Part shown: piece after piece, positions 1-12,400 of the stretch
Position numbering within the stretch: the stretch's first letter is position 1
Layout of the letters: each line of letters starts with the position of its first letter
Program-made: the position numbers and the translations under genes
The notes under the pieces: generated by a model
What the model saw: only the letters and a program-made list of their open reading frames with translations
What the model was told of the DNA's origin: nothing
Databases searched by the model: none
NCBI GenBank assembly: GCA_963678705.1
Contig: CAVMBN010000167.1
Span: 1-64,000 of the forward strand
DNA from: Panorpa germanica
Lineage: Eukaryota; Arthropoda; Insecta; Mecoptera; Panorpidae
Reading direction: 5' to 3'
DNA: 64,000 nucleotides

Positions 1-1035
1 GTTAATGTTATTTGACTTACTTGATAGTGAGCAGCAACCTTTTGTTTTCCGTATATTTGTAGTGTTTATATGAGGTCTTCCTTATATAGGTCTACAGATT
101 TCTTGAATTTCTTAACCAGTTGATGTTTTAGCACTCACACTAACCTAATTATTATCAATTTCTTTGTCTATCGCACTTATTATTGTTTTATCTCAAAAAC
201 GATAAAGTTACAGTTTTAAGGTTATTTTCATAAGACCGCGTGTACGCCTCATATATATATTTAGTTATATTTTTTAACACTGGTTTCTAACTGTCAAACA
301 TTTTTAAAAACACTTATTTTAGACTAAATTAGCACAATATTAAAATAAACTTAAATACATTTCGTTAGAAGAAGTATTTATATAATATATTTATTTTTTT
401 TCCGTAATTAATTTCTCACATTTAATCACTTTTTTTCACCTAAAGTAGCAGGAGCCGATTGAACACACACACAGTAGATAGGTACCACTTGTGTTGCAAA
501 TCAAAATTACCGTCTTTGTTAACCAATATGTAGTTCTTTCTTTTTCTGTTAAGTCCCATCTATTTTGCCAAAGGCAAGGATAATCATCTTTGTTTTACTT
601 GAAGATATATCCATTTTGTGTAGCTTCAAGAATTCACACATTTTATATATAGAAGCTAAAGAACGGCTTACTAGTTGTTTTCTACTATTTGCACCGACTA
701 GGATCACTTTATCATTCGGCAAAACATACGTTTACACAATCTTTCGAGTGATAAACACAGTCCTCGTCAAATACCATGTTCCAGAGTTGAGGACAACCAT
801 TAGATAGTTGCCTCTTTTCATGGAACGGTAATCGGTTTGTAAAATTAATGTTTAACAATGAATATAGTTCTAAATAGTGCAGTTGACGTTCCTAGAGATT
901 TTTGCCGGCCTAATTCTTTGAAGGGCACTTAGCCACCAGACATTATTAAAGGCACCATGGAATTTCTATAAATTCTGTATAGTATTATAATATGCGACAA
1001 GTTATGTTTTTTTTTGCGTTATCTTGGTATAGTGT

Positions 1036-1158
1036 GATTGTTCATGAACAATCAGTCACAATTTTAAGAAAACCATATATATTGTTTACTTATAACAATT
1101 AATACACTCTCTTTATTATTTGAAATTAGCTTTTATACGAGTATAAACTAATTGTTAT
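1036..1158. repeat. Palindrome cluster at the monomer end (representative)
   Basis: Each complete monomer ends with the perfect 18-bp palindrome GATTGTTCATGAACAATC (1036-1053), bracketed by TGTGA and TCACA. A second palindrome follows, TTTATACGAGTATAAA (1132-1147; in B/B'' units the centre is CTAG, making it perfect). It is enclosed by inverted arms ATAACAATTA (1092-1101) and TAATTGTTAT (1149-1158). The cluster recurs in nearly all units with few changes. It could extrude as nested hairpins or bind a dimeric protein; neither is shown by the sequence. Confidence 0.85.
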
Positions 1159-1722
1159 GTATTAATATTATTTATAGTTAAAGTTGTTTGACTTACTTGA
1201 TAGTGAGCAGCACCCTTTTGTTTTCCGTATATTTGTAGTGTTTATATGAGGTCTTCCTTATATAGGTCTACAGATTTTTTGAATTTCTTAACCAGTTTAT
1301 GTTTTAGCACTCACACTAACCTAATTATTATTAATTTCTTTGTCTATCGCACTTATTATTGTTTTATCTTAAAAACGACAAAGTTACAGTTTTGAGGTTA
1401 TTTTCATAAGACCGCGTGTACGCCTTATATATATATTTAGTTATATTTTTTAACACTGGTTTCTAACTGTCAAACATTTTAAAAACACTTATTTTAGAGT
1501 AAATTAGCACAATATTAAAATAAACTTAAATACATTTCGTTAGAAGAAGTATTTATATAATATATTTAATTTTTTTCCGTAATTAGTTTCTCACTTTTAA
1601 TCACTTTTTTCACCTAAAGTAGCAGGAGCCGATCGAACACACACACAGTAGATAGGTACCACTTGTGTAGCAAAGCAAAATTAACGTCTTTGTTAACCAA
1701 TATGTAGTTCTTCCTTTATCTG

Positions 1723-1971
1723 TTAAGTCCCATCTGTCTTGACAAAGGCAAGGATCATCATCTTTGTTTTACTTGAAGATATAGCCATTTTGTGTAGCTT
1801 CAAGAAACTACACATTTTATCTATAGAAGCTAAAGAACGGCTTTCTAGTTGTTTTCCACTATTTGCACGGACAAGGATCACTTTATCATTCGGCAAAAAC
1901 ATACGTTTACACAACGTTTCGAGTGAGAAACGCAGTCCTTGTCGAATACCATGTTCCAGAGTTGAGGACAA
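1723..1971 (-). pseudogene. Reverse-transcriptase relic in a satellite A unit (frame still open here)
   Basis: On the minus strand this unit reads 82 codons without a stop. Near the start is GIRQG followed by an S, as in the RT motif-B region (G-[IV]-x-Q-G-x3-S). Then comes LPNDKVIL, which can be aligned with the FADD box, and near the end SSSKTKMMIL, resembling the KTK-M-F segment downstream of FADD in CR1/Jockey/RTE-like RTs. The segment between GIRQG and LPNDK is much shorter than in a real RT, so part is deleted. The frame is continuous only because of one extra A in CGGCAAAAAC at 1891-1900. I read this as a LINE fragment captured when the satellite formed, not as an expressed gene. Homology is by eye and moderately supported. 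Confidence 0.5.
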
Positions 1972-3235
1972 CCATTAGATAGTTGCCTCTTTTCAAGGAA
2001 CGGTATCGGTTTGTAAAATTAATGTTTAACAATGAATATAGTTTTTCATAGTGCAGTAGACGTTCCTAGAGATTTTTGCCGGCCTAATTCTTCGAAGGGC
2101 ACTTGGCCACCAGACATTATTAAAGGCACCCTGGAATTTCTATAAATTCTATATAGTATTATAATATGCGACAAGTTATGTTTTTTTTTTGCGTTATCTT
2201 GGTATAGTGTGATTGTTCATGAACAATCAGTCACAATTTTCAAGAAAACCATATATATTGTTTACTTATAACAATTAATACACTCTTTTTATTATTTAAA
2301 ACTCGCTTTTATACGAGTATAAACTAATTGTTATGTATTAATATTATTTATAGTTAATGTTATTTGACTTACTTGATAGTGAGCAGCAACCTTTTGTTTT
2401 CCGTATATTTGTAGTGTTTATATGAGGTCTTCCTTTTAAAGGTATACAGATTTCTTGAATTTCTTAACCAGTTGATGTTTTAGCACTCACACTAACCTAA
2501 TTATTATCAATTTCTTTGTCTATCGCACTTATTATTGTTTTATCTCAAAAACGACAAAGTTACAGTTTTGAGGTTATTTTCATAAGACTGCGTGTACGCC
2601 TCATATATAAATTTAGTTATATTTTTTAACACTGGTTTCTAACTGTCAAACATTTTAAAAACACTTATTTTAGAGTAAATTAGCACAATATTAAAATAAA
2701 CTTAAATACATTTCGTTAGAAGAAGTATTTATATAATATATTTAATTTTCTTCCGTAATTAATTTCTCACTTTTAATCACTTTTTTCAGCTTCAAGAAAC
2801 TACACATTTTATCTATAGAAGCTAAAGAACTGCTTTCTAGTTGTTTTCTACTATTTGCACCGACAAGGATCACTTTATCATTTGGCAAAACATACGTTTA
2901 CACAACCTTTCGAGTGAGAAACACAGTCCTCGTTGAATACCATGTTTCAGAGTTGAGGACAATTATTAGATAGTTGCCTCTTTTCCTGGAACGGTAATCG
3001 GTTTGTAAAATTAATGTTTAACAATGAATATAGTTCTCCATAGTGCAGTAGACAATCCTAGAGATTTTTGCCGGCCTACTTCTTCGAAGGGCACTTGGCC
3101 ACCAGACATTATTAAAGGCACCCTAGCATTTCTATAAATTCTATATAGTATTATAATATGCGACAAGTTATGTTCTTTTTTTGCGTTATCTTGGTATAGT
3201 GTGATTGTTCATGAACAATCAGTCACAATTTTCAA

Positions 3236-3262
3236 GAAAACCATATATATTTAACACTGGTT
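3236..3262. other. Deletion breakpoint inside array 1
   Basis: The B unit that starts at 2353 runs to ACCATATATATT and then jumps directly to TTAACACTGG of the next (A3) unit, skipping the palindrome cluster and the first ~270 bp of that unit. Both parents contain ATATATATT at this point, so the deletion probably used this short homology. It removes about 368 bp. Confidence 0.85.
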
Positions 3263-6200
3263 TCTAACTGTCAAACATTTTTAAAAACACTTATTTTAGA
3301 GTAAATTAGCACAATATTAAAATAAACTTAAATACATTTCGTTAGAAGAAGTATTTATATAATATATTTAATTTTTTCCGTAATTAGTTTCTCACTTTTT
3401 ATCGCTTTCTTCACCTAAAGTAGCAGGAGCCGATCGAACACACACACAGTAGATAGGTACCACTTGTGTAGCAAAGCAAAATTAACGTCTTTGTTAACCA
3501 ATATGTTGTTCTTCCTTTATCTGTTAAGTCCCATCTGTCTTGACAAAGGCAAGGATCATCATCTTTGTTTTACTTGAAGATATAGCCATTTTGTGTAGCT
3601 TCAAGAAACTACACATTTTATCTATAGAAGCTAAAGAACGGCTTTCTAGTTGTTTTCCACTATTTGCACTGACAAGGATAACTTTATCATTCGGCAAAAC
3701 ATACGTTTACACAACCTTTCGAGTGAGAAACGCAGTCCTTGTCGAATACCATGTTCCAGAGTTGAGGATTAGATAGTTGCCTCTTTTCATGGAACGGTAA
3801 TCGGTTTGTAAAATTAATGTTTAACAATGAATATAGTTTTTCATAGTGCAGTAGACGTTCCTAGAGATTTTTGCCGGCCTAATTCTTCGAAGGGCACTTG
3901 GCCACCAGACATTATTAAAGGCACCCTGGAATTTCTATAAATTCTATATAGTATTATAATATGCGACAAGTTATGTTTTTTTTTTGCGTTATCTTGGTAT
4001 AGTGTGATTGTTCATGAACAATCAGTCACAATTTTCAAGAAAACCATATATATTGTTTACTTATAACAATTAATACACTCTCTTTATTATTTAAAACTCG
4101 CTTTTATACGAGTATAAACTAATTGTTATGTATTAATATTATTTATAGTTATTGTTATTTGACTTACTTGATAGTGAGCAGCAACCTTTTGTTTTCCGTA
4201 TATTTGTAGTGTTTATATGAGGTCTTCCTTCTAAAGGTATACAGATTTCTTGAATTTCTTAACCAGTTGATGTTTTAGCACTCACACTAACCTAATTATT
4301 ATCAATTTCTTTGTCTATCGCACTTATTATTGTTTTATCTCAAAAACGACAAAGTGACAGTTTTAAGGTTATTTTCATAAGACCGCGTGTACGCCTCATA
4401 TATAAATTTAGTTATATTTTTTAACACTGGTTTCTAACTGTCAAACATTTTTAAAAACACTTATTTTAGAGTAAATTAGCACAATATTAAAATAAACTTA
4501 AATACATTTCGTTAGAAGAAGTATTTATATAATATATTTAATTTTCTTCCGTAATTAATTTCTCACTTTTAATCACTTTTTTCAGCTTCAAGAAACTACA
4601 CATTTTATCTATAGAAGCTAAAGAACGGCTTTCTAGTTGTTTTCTACTATTTGCACCGACAAGGATCACTTTATCATTTGGCAAAACATACGTTTACACA
4701 ACCTTTTGAGTGAGAAACACAGTCCTCGTCGAATACCATGTTTCAGAGTTGAGGACAACCATTAGATAGTTGCCTCTTTTCCTGGAACGGTAATCGGTTT
4801 GTAAAATTAATGTTTAACAATGAATATAGTTCTCCATAGTGCAGTAGACGTTCCTAGAGATTTTTGCCAGCCTAATTCTTCGAAGGGCACTTGGCCACCA
4901 GACTTAATTAAAGTCACCCTGGAATTTCTATAAATTCTATATAGTATTATAATATGCGACAAGTTATGTTTTTTTTTGCGTTATCTTGGTATAGTGTGAT
5001 TGTTCATGAACAATCAGTCACAATTTTCAAGAAAACCATATATATTGTTTACTTATAACAATTAATACACTCTCTTTATTATTTGAAATTAGCTTTTATA
5101 CGAGTATAAACTAATTGTTATGTATTAATATTATTTATAGTTAAAGTTGTTTGACTTACTTGATAGTGAGCAGCACCCTTTTGTTTTCCGTATATTTGTA
5201 GTGTTTATATGAGGTCTTCCTTATATAGGTCTACAGATTTCTTGAATTTCTTAACCAGTTTATGTTTTAGCACTCACACTAACCTAATTATTATCAATTT
5301 CTTTGTCTATCGCACTTATTATTGTTTTATCTTAAAAACGACAAAGTTACAGTTTTGAGGTTATTTTCATAAGACCGCGTGTACGCCTTATATATATATT
5401 TAGTTATATTTTTAACACTGGTTTCTAACTGTCAAACATTTTTAAAAAAACTTATTTTAGAGTAAATTAGCACAATATTAAAATAAACTTAAATACATTT
5501 CGTTAGAAGAAGTATTTATATAATATATTTAATTTTTTTCCGTAATTAGTTTCTCACTTTTAATCACTTTTATCACCTAAAGTAGCAGGAGCCGATCGAA
5601 CACACACACAGTAGATAGGTACCACTTGTGTAGCAAAGCAAAATTAACGTCTTTGTTAACCAATATGTAGTTCTTCCTTTATCTGTTAAGTCCCATCTGT
5701 CTTGACAAAGGCAAGGATCATCATCTTTGTTTTACTTGAAGATATAGCCATTTTGTGTAGCTTCAAGAAACTACACATTTTATCTATAGAAGCTAAAGAA
5801 CGGCTTTCTAGTTGTTTTCCACTATTTGCACGGACAAGGATCACTTTATCATTCGGCAAAACATACGTTTACACAACGTTTCGAGTGAGAAACGCAGTCC
5901 TTGTCGAATACCATGTTCCAGAGTTGAGGACAACCATTAGATAGTTGCCTCTTTTTAAGGAACGGTAATCGGTTTGTAAAATTAATGTTTAACAATGAAT
6001 ATAGTTTTTCATAGTACAGTAGACGTTCCTAGAGATTTTTGCCGGCCTAATTCTTCGAAGGGCACTTGGCCACCAGACATTATTAAAGGCACCCTGGAAT
6101 TTCTATAAATTCTACATAGTATTATAATATGCGACAAGTTATGTTTTTTTTTGCGTTATCTTGGTATAGTGTGATTGTTCATGAACAATCCGTCACAATT

Positions 6201-9200
6201 TTCAAGAAAACCATATATATTGTTTACTTATAACAATTAATACACTCTCTTTATTATTTAAAACTCGCTTTTATACGAGTATAAACTAATTGTTATGTAT
6301 TAATATTATTTATAGTTAATGTTATTTGACTTACTTGATAGTGAGCAGCAACCTTTTGTTTTCCGTATATTTGTAGTGTTTATATGAGGTTTTCCTTCTA
6401 AAGGTATACAGATTTCTTGAATTTCTTAACCAGTTGATGTTTTAGCACTCACACTAACCTAATTATTATCAATTTCTTTGTCTATCGCACTTATTATTGT
6501 TTTATCTCAAAAACGACAAAGTTACAGTTTTGAGGTTATTTTCATAAGACCGCGTGTACGCCTCATATATAAATTTAGTTATATTTTTTAAGACTGGTTC
6601 CTAACTGTCAAACATTTTTAAAAACACTTATTTTAGAGTAAATTAGCACAATATTAAAATAAACTTAAATACATTTCGTTAGAAGAAGTATTTATATAAT
6701 ATATTTAATTTTCTTTCGTAATTAATTTCTCACTTTTAATCACTTTTTTCAGCTTCAAGAAACTACACATTTTATCTATAGAAGCTAAAGAACGGCTTTC
6801 TAGTTGTTTTCTACTATTTGCACCGACAAGGATCACTTTATCATTTGGCAAAACATACGTTTACACAACCTTTCGAGTGAGAAACACAGTCCTCGTTGAA
6901 TACCATGTTTCAGAGTTGAGGACAATTATTAGATAGTTGCCTCTTTTCCTGGAACGGTAATCGGTTTGTAAAATTAATGTTTAACAATGAATATAGTTCT
7001 CCATAGTGCAGTAGACGATCCTAGAGATTTTTGCCGGCCTAATTCTTCGAAGGGCACTTGGCCACCAGACATTATTAAAGGCACCCTAGCATTTCTATAA
7101 ATTCTATATAGTATTATAATATGCGACAAGTTATGTTCTTTTTTTGCGTTATCTTGGTATAGTGTGATTGTTCATGAACAATTAGTCACAATTTTCAAGA
7201 AAACCATATATATTGTTTACTTATAACAATTAATACAATCTCTTTATTATTTAAAACTCGCTTTTATACTAGTATAAACTAATTGTTATGTATTAATACT
7301 ATTTATAGTTAATGTTATTTGACTTACTTGATAGTGAGCAGCAACCTTTTGTTTTCCGTATATTTGTAGTGTTTATATGAGGTCTTCCTTATATAGGTCT
7401 ACAGATTTCTTGAATTTCTTAACCAGTTTATGTTTTAGCACTCACACTAACCTAATTATTATCAATTTCTTTGTCTATCGCACTTATTATTGTTTTATCT
7501 TAAAAACGACAAAGTTACAGTTTTGAGGTTATTTTCATAAGACCGCGTGTACGCCTTATATATATATTTAGTTATATTTTTTAACACTGGTTTCTAACTG
7601 TCAAACATTTTTAAAAACACTTATTTTAGAGTAAATTAGCACAATATTAAAATAAACTTAAATACATTTCGTTAGAAGAAGTATTTATATAATATATTTA
7701 ATTTTTTTCCGTAATTAGTTTCTCACTTTTTATCACTTTTTTCACCTAAAGTAGCAGGAGCCGATCGAACACACACACAGTAGATAGGTACCACTTGTGT
7801 AGCAAAGCAAAATTAACGTCTTTGTTAACCAATATGTAGTTCTTCCTTTATCTGTTAAGTCCCATCTGTCTTGACAAAGGCAAGGATCATCATCTTTGTT
7901 TTACTTGAAGATATAGCCATTTGTGTAGCTTCAAGAAACTACACATTTTATCTATAGAAGCTAACAAACGGCTTTCTAGTTGTTTTCCACAATTTGCACT
8001 GACAAGGATAACTTTATCATTCGGCAAAACATACGTTTACACAACCTTTCGAGTGAGAAACGCAGTCCTTGTCGAATACCATGTTCCAGAGTTGAGGATT
8101 AGATAGTTGCCTCTTTTCATGGAACGGTAATCGGTTTGTAAAATTAATGTTTAACAATGAATATAGTTTTTCATAGTGCAGTAGACGTTCCTAGAGATTT
8201 TTGCCGGCCTAATTCTTCGAAGGGCACTTGGCCACCAGACATTATTAAAGGCACCCTGGAATTTCTATAAATTCTATATAGTATTATAATATGCGACAAG
8301 TTATGTTTTTTTTTTGCGTTATCTTGGTATAGTGTGATTGTTCATGAACAATCAGTCACAATTTTCAAGAAAACCATATATATTGTTTACTTATAACAAT
8401 TAATACACTCTCTTTATTATTTAAAACTCGCTTTTATACGAGTATAAACTAATTGTTATGTATTAATATTATTTATAGTTAATGTTATTTGACTTACTTG
8501 ATAGTGAGCAGCAACCTTTTGTTTTCCGTATATTTGTAGTGTTTATATGAGGTCTTCCTTCTATAGGTATACAGATTTCTTGAATTTCTTAACCAGTTGA
8601 TGTTTTAGCACTCACTCTAACCTAATTATTATCAATTTCTTTGTCTATCGCACTTATTATTGTTTTATCTCAAAAACGACAAAGTTACAGTTTTGAGGTT
8701 ATTTTCATAAGACCGCGTGTACGCCTCATATATAAATTTAGTTATATTTTTTAACACTGATTTCTAACTGTCAAACATTTTTAAAAACACTTATTTTAGA
8801 GTAAATTAGCACAATATTAAAATAAACTTAAATACATTTCGTTAGAAGAAGTATTTATATAATATATTTAATTTTCTTCCGTAATTAATTTCTCACTTTT
8901 AATCACTATTTTCAGCTTCAAGAAACTACACATTTTATCTATAGAAGCTAAAGAACGGCTTTCTAGTTGTTTTCTACTATTTGCACCGACAAGGATCACT
9001 TTATCATTTGGCAAAACATACGTTTACACAACCTTTCGAGTGAGAAACACAGTCCTGTCGAATACCATGTTTCAGAGTTGAGGACAACAATTAGATAGTT
9101 GCCTCTTTTCCTGGAACGGTAATCGGTTTGTAAAATTAATGTTTAACAATGAATATAGTTCTCCATAGTGCAGTAGACGATCCTAGAGATTTTTGCCGGC

Positions 9201-9469
9201 CTAATTCTTTGAAGGGCACTTGGCCACCAGACATTATTAAAGGCACCCTAGCATTTCTATAAATTCTATATAGTATTATAATATGCGACAAGTTATGTTC
9301 TTTTTTTGCGTTATCTTGGTATAGTGTGATTGTTCATGAACAATCAGTCACAATTTTTAAGAAAACCATATATATTGTTTACTTATAACAATTAATACAA
9401 TCTCTTTATTATTTGAAACTCGCTTTTATACTAGTATAAACTAATTGTTATGTATTAATACTATTTATA

Positions 9470-12400
9470 GTTAATGTTATTTGACTTACTTGATAGTGAG
9501 CAGCAACCTTTTGTTTTCCGTATATTTGTAGTGTTTATATGAGGTCTTCCTTATATAGGTCTACAGATTTCTTGAATTTCTTAACCAGTTGATGTTTTAG
9601 CACTCACACTAACCTAATTATTATCAATTTCTTTGTCTATCGCACTAATTATTGTTTTATCTCAAAAACGATAAAGTTACAGTTTTAAGGTTATTTTCAT
9701 AAGACCGCGTGTACGCCTCATATATATATTTAGTTATATTTTTTAACACTGGTTTCTAACTGTCAAACATTTTTAAAAACACTTATTTTAGACTAAATTA
9801 GCACAATATTAAAATAAACTTAAATACATTTCGTTAGAAGAAGTATTTATATAATATATTTATTTTTTTTCCGTAATTAATTTCTCACTTTTAATTACTT
9901 TTTTCACCTAAAGTAGCAGGAGCCGATTGAACACACACACAGTAGATAGGTACCACTTGTGTTGCAAATCAAAATTACCGTCTTTGTTAACCAATATGTA
10001 GTTCTTCCTTTTTCTGTTAAGTCCCATCTATTTTGCCAAAGGCAAGGATAATCATCTTTGTTTTACTTGAAGATATATCCATTTTGTGTAGCTTCAAGAA
10101 TCCACACATTTTATATATAGAAGCTAAAGAACGGCTTACTAGTTGTTTTCTACTATTTGCACCGACTAGGATCACTTTATCATTCGGCAAAACATACGTT
10201 TACACAATCTTTCGAGTGATAAACACAGTCCTCGTCAAATACCATGTTCCAGAGTTGAGGACAACCATTAGATAGTTGCCTCTTTTCATGGAACGGTAAT
10301 CGGTTTGTAAAATTAATGTTTAACAATGAATATAGTTCTAAATAGTGCAGTTGACGTTCCTAGAGATTTTTGCCGGCCTAATTCTTTGAAGGGCACTTAG
10401 CCACCAGACATTATTAAAGGCACCATGGAATTTCTATAAATTCTGTATAGTATTATAATATGCGACAAGTTATGTTTTTTTTTGCGTTATCTTGGTATAG
10501 TGTGATTGTTCATGAACAATCAGTCACAATTTTCAAGAAAACCATATATATTGTTTACTTATAACAATTAATACACTCTCTTTATTATTTGAAATTAGCT
10601 TTTATACGAGTATAAACTAATTGTTATGTATTAATATTATTTATAGTTAAAGTTGTTTGACTTACTTGATAGTGAGCAGCACCCTTTTGTTTTCCGTATA
10701 TTTGTAGTGTTTATATGAGGTCTTCCTTATATAGGTCTACAGATTTTTGAATTTTTAACCAGTTTATGTTTTAGCACTCACACTAACCTAATTATTATCA
10801 ATTTCTTTGTCTATCGCACTTATTATTGTTTTATTTTAAAAACGACAAAGTTACAGTTTTGAGGTTATTTTCATAAGACCGCGTGTACGCCTTATATATA
10901 TATTTAGTTATATCTTTTAACACTGGTTTCTAACTGTCAAACATTTTTAAAAACACTTATTTTAGAGTAAATTAGCACAATATTAAAATAAACTTAAATA
11001 CATTTTGTTAGAAGAAGTATTTATATAATATATTTAATTTTTTTCCGTAATTAGTTTCTCACTTTTAATCACTTTTTTCACCTAAAGTAGCAGGAGCCGA
11101 TCGAACACACACACAGTAGATAGGTACCACTTGTGTAGCAAAGCAAAATTAACGTCTTTGTTAACCAATATGTAGTTCTTCCTTTATCTGTTAAGTCCCA
11201 TCTGTCTTGACAAAGGCAAGGATCATCATCTTTGTTTTACTTGAAGATATAGTCATTTTGTGTAGCTTCAAGAAACTACACATTTTATCTATAGAAGCTA
11301 AAGAACGGCTTTCTAGTTGTTTTCCACTATTTGCACGGACAAGGATCACTTTATCATTCGGCAAAACATACGTTTACACAACGTTTCGAGTGAGAAACGC
11401 AGTCCTTGTCGAATACCATGTTCCAGAGTTGAGGACAACCATTAGATAGTTGCCTCTTTTCAAGGAACGGTAATCGGTTTGTAAAATTATTGTTTAACAA
11501 TGAATATAGTTTTTCATAGTGCAGTAGACGTTCCTAGAGATTTTTGCCGGCCTAATTCTTCGAAGGGCACTTGGCCACCAGACATTATTACAGGCACCCT
11601 GGAATTTCTATAAATTCTATATAGTATTATAATATGCGACAAGTTATGTTTTTTTTTTGCGTTATCTTGGTATAGTGTGATTGTTCATGAACAATCAGTC
11701 ACAATTTTCAAGAAAACCATATATATTGTTTACTTATAACAATTAATACACTCTCTTTATTATTTAAAACTCGCTTTTATACGAGTATAAACTAATTGTT
11801 ATGTATTAATATTATTTATAGTTAATGTTATTTGACTTACTTGATAGTGAGCAGCAACCTTTTGTTTTCCGTATATTTGTAGTGTTTATATGAGGTCTTC
11901 CTTCTAAAGGTATACAGATTTCTTGAATTTCTTAACCAGTTGATGTTTTAGCACTCACACTTACCTAATTATTATCAATTTCTTTGTCTATCGCACTTAT
12001 TATTGTTTTATCTCAAAAACGACAAAGTTACAGTTTTGAGGTTATTTTCATTAGACCGCGTGTACGCCTCATATATAAATTTAGTTATATTTTTTAAGAC
12101 TGGTTCCTAACTGTCAAACATTTTTAAAAACACTTATTTTAGAGTAAATTAGCACAATATTAAAATAAACTTAAATACATTTCATTAGAAGAAGTATTTA
12201 TATAATATATTTAATTTTCTTCCGTAATTAATTTCTCACTTTCAATCACTTTTTTCAGCTTCAAGAAACTACACATTTTATCTATAGAAGCTAAAGAACG
12301 GCTTTCTAGTTGTTTTCTACTATTTGCACCGACAAGGATCACTTTATCATTTGGCAAAACATACGTTTACACAACCTTTCGAGTGAGAAACACAGTCCTC

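Larger units (their letters stand above)
1..9469. repeat. Nine-monomer higher-order repeat, copy 1 (A1-A2-B-A3-B'-A2-B-A3-B'')
   Basis: Diagnostic variants order the monomers. A1 (units at 1, 9470) has TTTTGCCAAAGG. A2 (1177, 5140) has CTTGACAAAGG with the full ACAACCATTAG. A3 (3248, 7308) has the 6-bp deletion. B (2353, 6314) has GAGGACAATTATTAG. B' (4148) has GACTTAATTAAAGTCACC. B'' (8478) has CACTCTAACC and ACAACAATTAG. This copy is 9469 bp and carries a 368-bp deletion at ~3248. Restoring that length gives ~9837 bp, close to the 9841 bp deduced for copy 2. Confidence 0.8.

Noticed and set aside
2783-2800. B-type monomers as spliced copies of A-type monomers
   Set aside because: The missing 179 bp lack GT-AG or AT-AC ends on either strand, so retroposition of a spliced transcript is not supported.
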